This document shows positions 63,967-64,000 of a stretch of DNA of 64,000 nucleotides, piece after piece. A program made the translations under genes and the position numbers. Positions within the stretch are counted from its first letter, which is position 1. Every line of letters begins with the position of its first letter. Origin of the DNA: an uncultured Lachnospiraceae bacterium (GTDB lineage Bacteria; Bacillota; Clostridia; Lachnospirales; Lachnospiraceae); contig CACZFI010000006.1 in NCBI GenBank assembly GCA_902780405.1, positions 167,958 through 231,957 on the forward strand, in the 5' to 3' direction. The notes beneath the pieces are model-generated. The model worked only from the letters and a program-made list of their open reading frames with translations. It made no database searches and was not told where the DNA came from.

Positions 63967-64000
63967 GGATAAGCCCTCGACCTATTAGTACATCTCAGCT
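63967..64000 (-). rRNA. 23S rRNA, 3' end only
   Basis: Read on the minus strand this ends in GTACTAATAGGTCGAGGGCTT, the conserved 3' terminus of bacterial 23S rRNA. The rest lies beyond the right edge. The exact 3' nucleotide is uncertain by a few bases. No 5S rRNA is recognisable in the 183 bases before tRNA-Asp, which hold a GCATC/GATGC hairpin near 63825-63840 and nothing else I can name. Confidence 0.85.

Overview
The window reads like a chromosomal segment of a strictly anaerobic, Gram-positive Firmicute, most likely a Lachnospiraceae-type Clostridium relative. The support is strong AGGAGG ribosome binding sites, consensus sigma-A promoters, ChW (clostridial hydrophobic Trp) repeats, tRNA-dependent amidation (GatCAB), an LCP protein, desulfoferrodoxin, many ABC-2 exporters, GH94-type phosphorylases and a base composition near 50% GC. 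No prophage, transposase, integrase or CRISPR array was seen. The placement is an inference from gene content.

Layout. 1-2815: cobalamin-dependent methionine synthase with its reactivation domain encoded as a separate upstream gene. 2801-8164: a giant ABC ATPase/permease fusion, divergent from an EAL-type c-di-GMP phosphodiesterase. 8197-12045: an operon of a vWA protein, a MoxR ATPase and a glycerol-1-phosphate-dehydrogenase-like enzyme. 12156-16238: two membrane GGDEF proteins and upp. 16235-22837: a reverse-strand run of an amino-acid ABC importer, an ABC-2 exporter and dapF. The importer's binding protein looks circularly permuted. 23007-25557: gltX, a 500-bp non-coding block full of palindromes, and a YfbR-like nucleotidase. 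25664-36372: ftsH/glyA, LCP, a UDP-sugar pyrophosphorylase, a DUF2225/LytTR/DUF3021 operon, a surface protein, a repeat-rich gap and a lipoprotein.

36507-43495: an operon aspS-gatC-gatA-gatB-rfbB-rfbA, joining tRNA amidation with dTDP-sugar synthesis. 43583-53034: a nine-gene cell-surface polymer operon behind a perfect consensus promoter. It holds an initiating sugar-1-P transferase, an IspD/TarI-type cytidylyltransferase, an epimerase, an L,D-transpeptidase with six ChW repeats, an ABC exporter, two CDP-glycerol glycerophosphotransferase-family enzymes and a GT2. The set fits a teichoic-acid-like polymer made on undecaprenyl phosphate and exported by a TagGH-type pump. 53078-58890: two large GH94-type glycoside phosphorylases. 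58959-62757: a CBS protein, a HAD phosphatase, a SulP transporter with a long C-terminal tail, and desulfoferrodoxin. 62943-64000: six tRNA genes (Asp, Val, Thr, Tyr, fMet, Phe in transcription order) downstream of the 3' end of a 23S rRNA gene, all on the minus strand.

The most unusual observations are the apparent circular permutation of the amino-acid binding protein (21980-22837), the nested palindromic block after gltX (24460-24960) that shares a 16-bp motif with the tRNA cluster, the internally repeated extracytoplasmic domain of the 1172-residue ABC protein, the repeat-rich gap at 35501-35725, the perfect short dyads in the tRNA spacers, and a four-codon minigene in the desulfoferrodoxin leader. 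Start codons were set from Shine-Dalgarno spacing and promoter positions. Several therefore lie downstream of the longest open frame.
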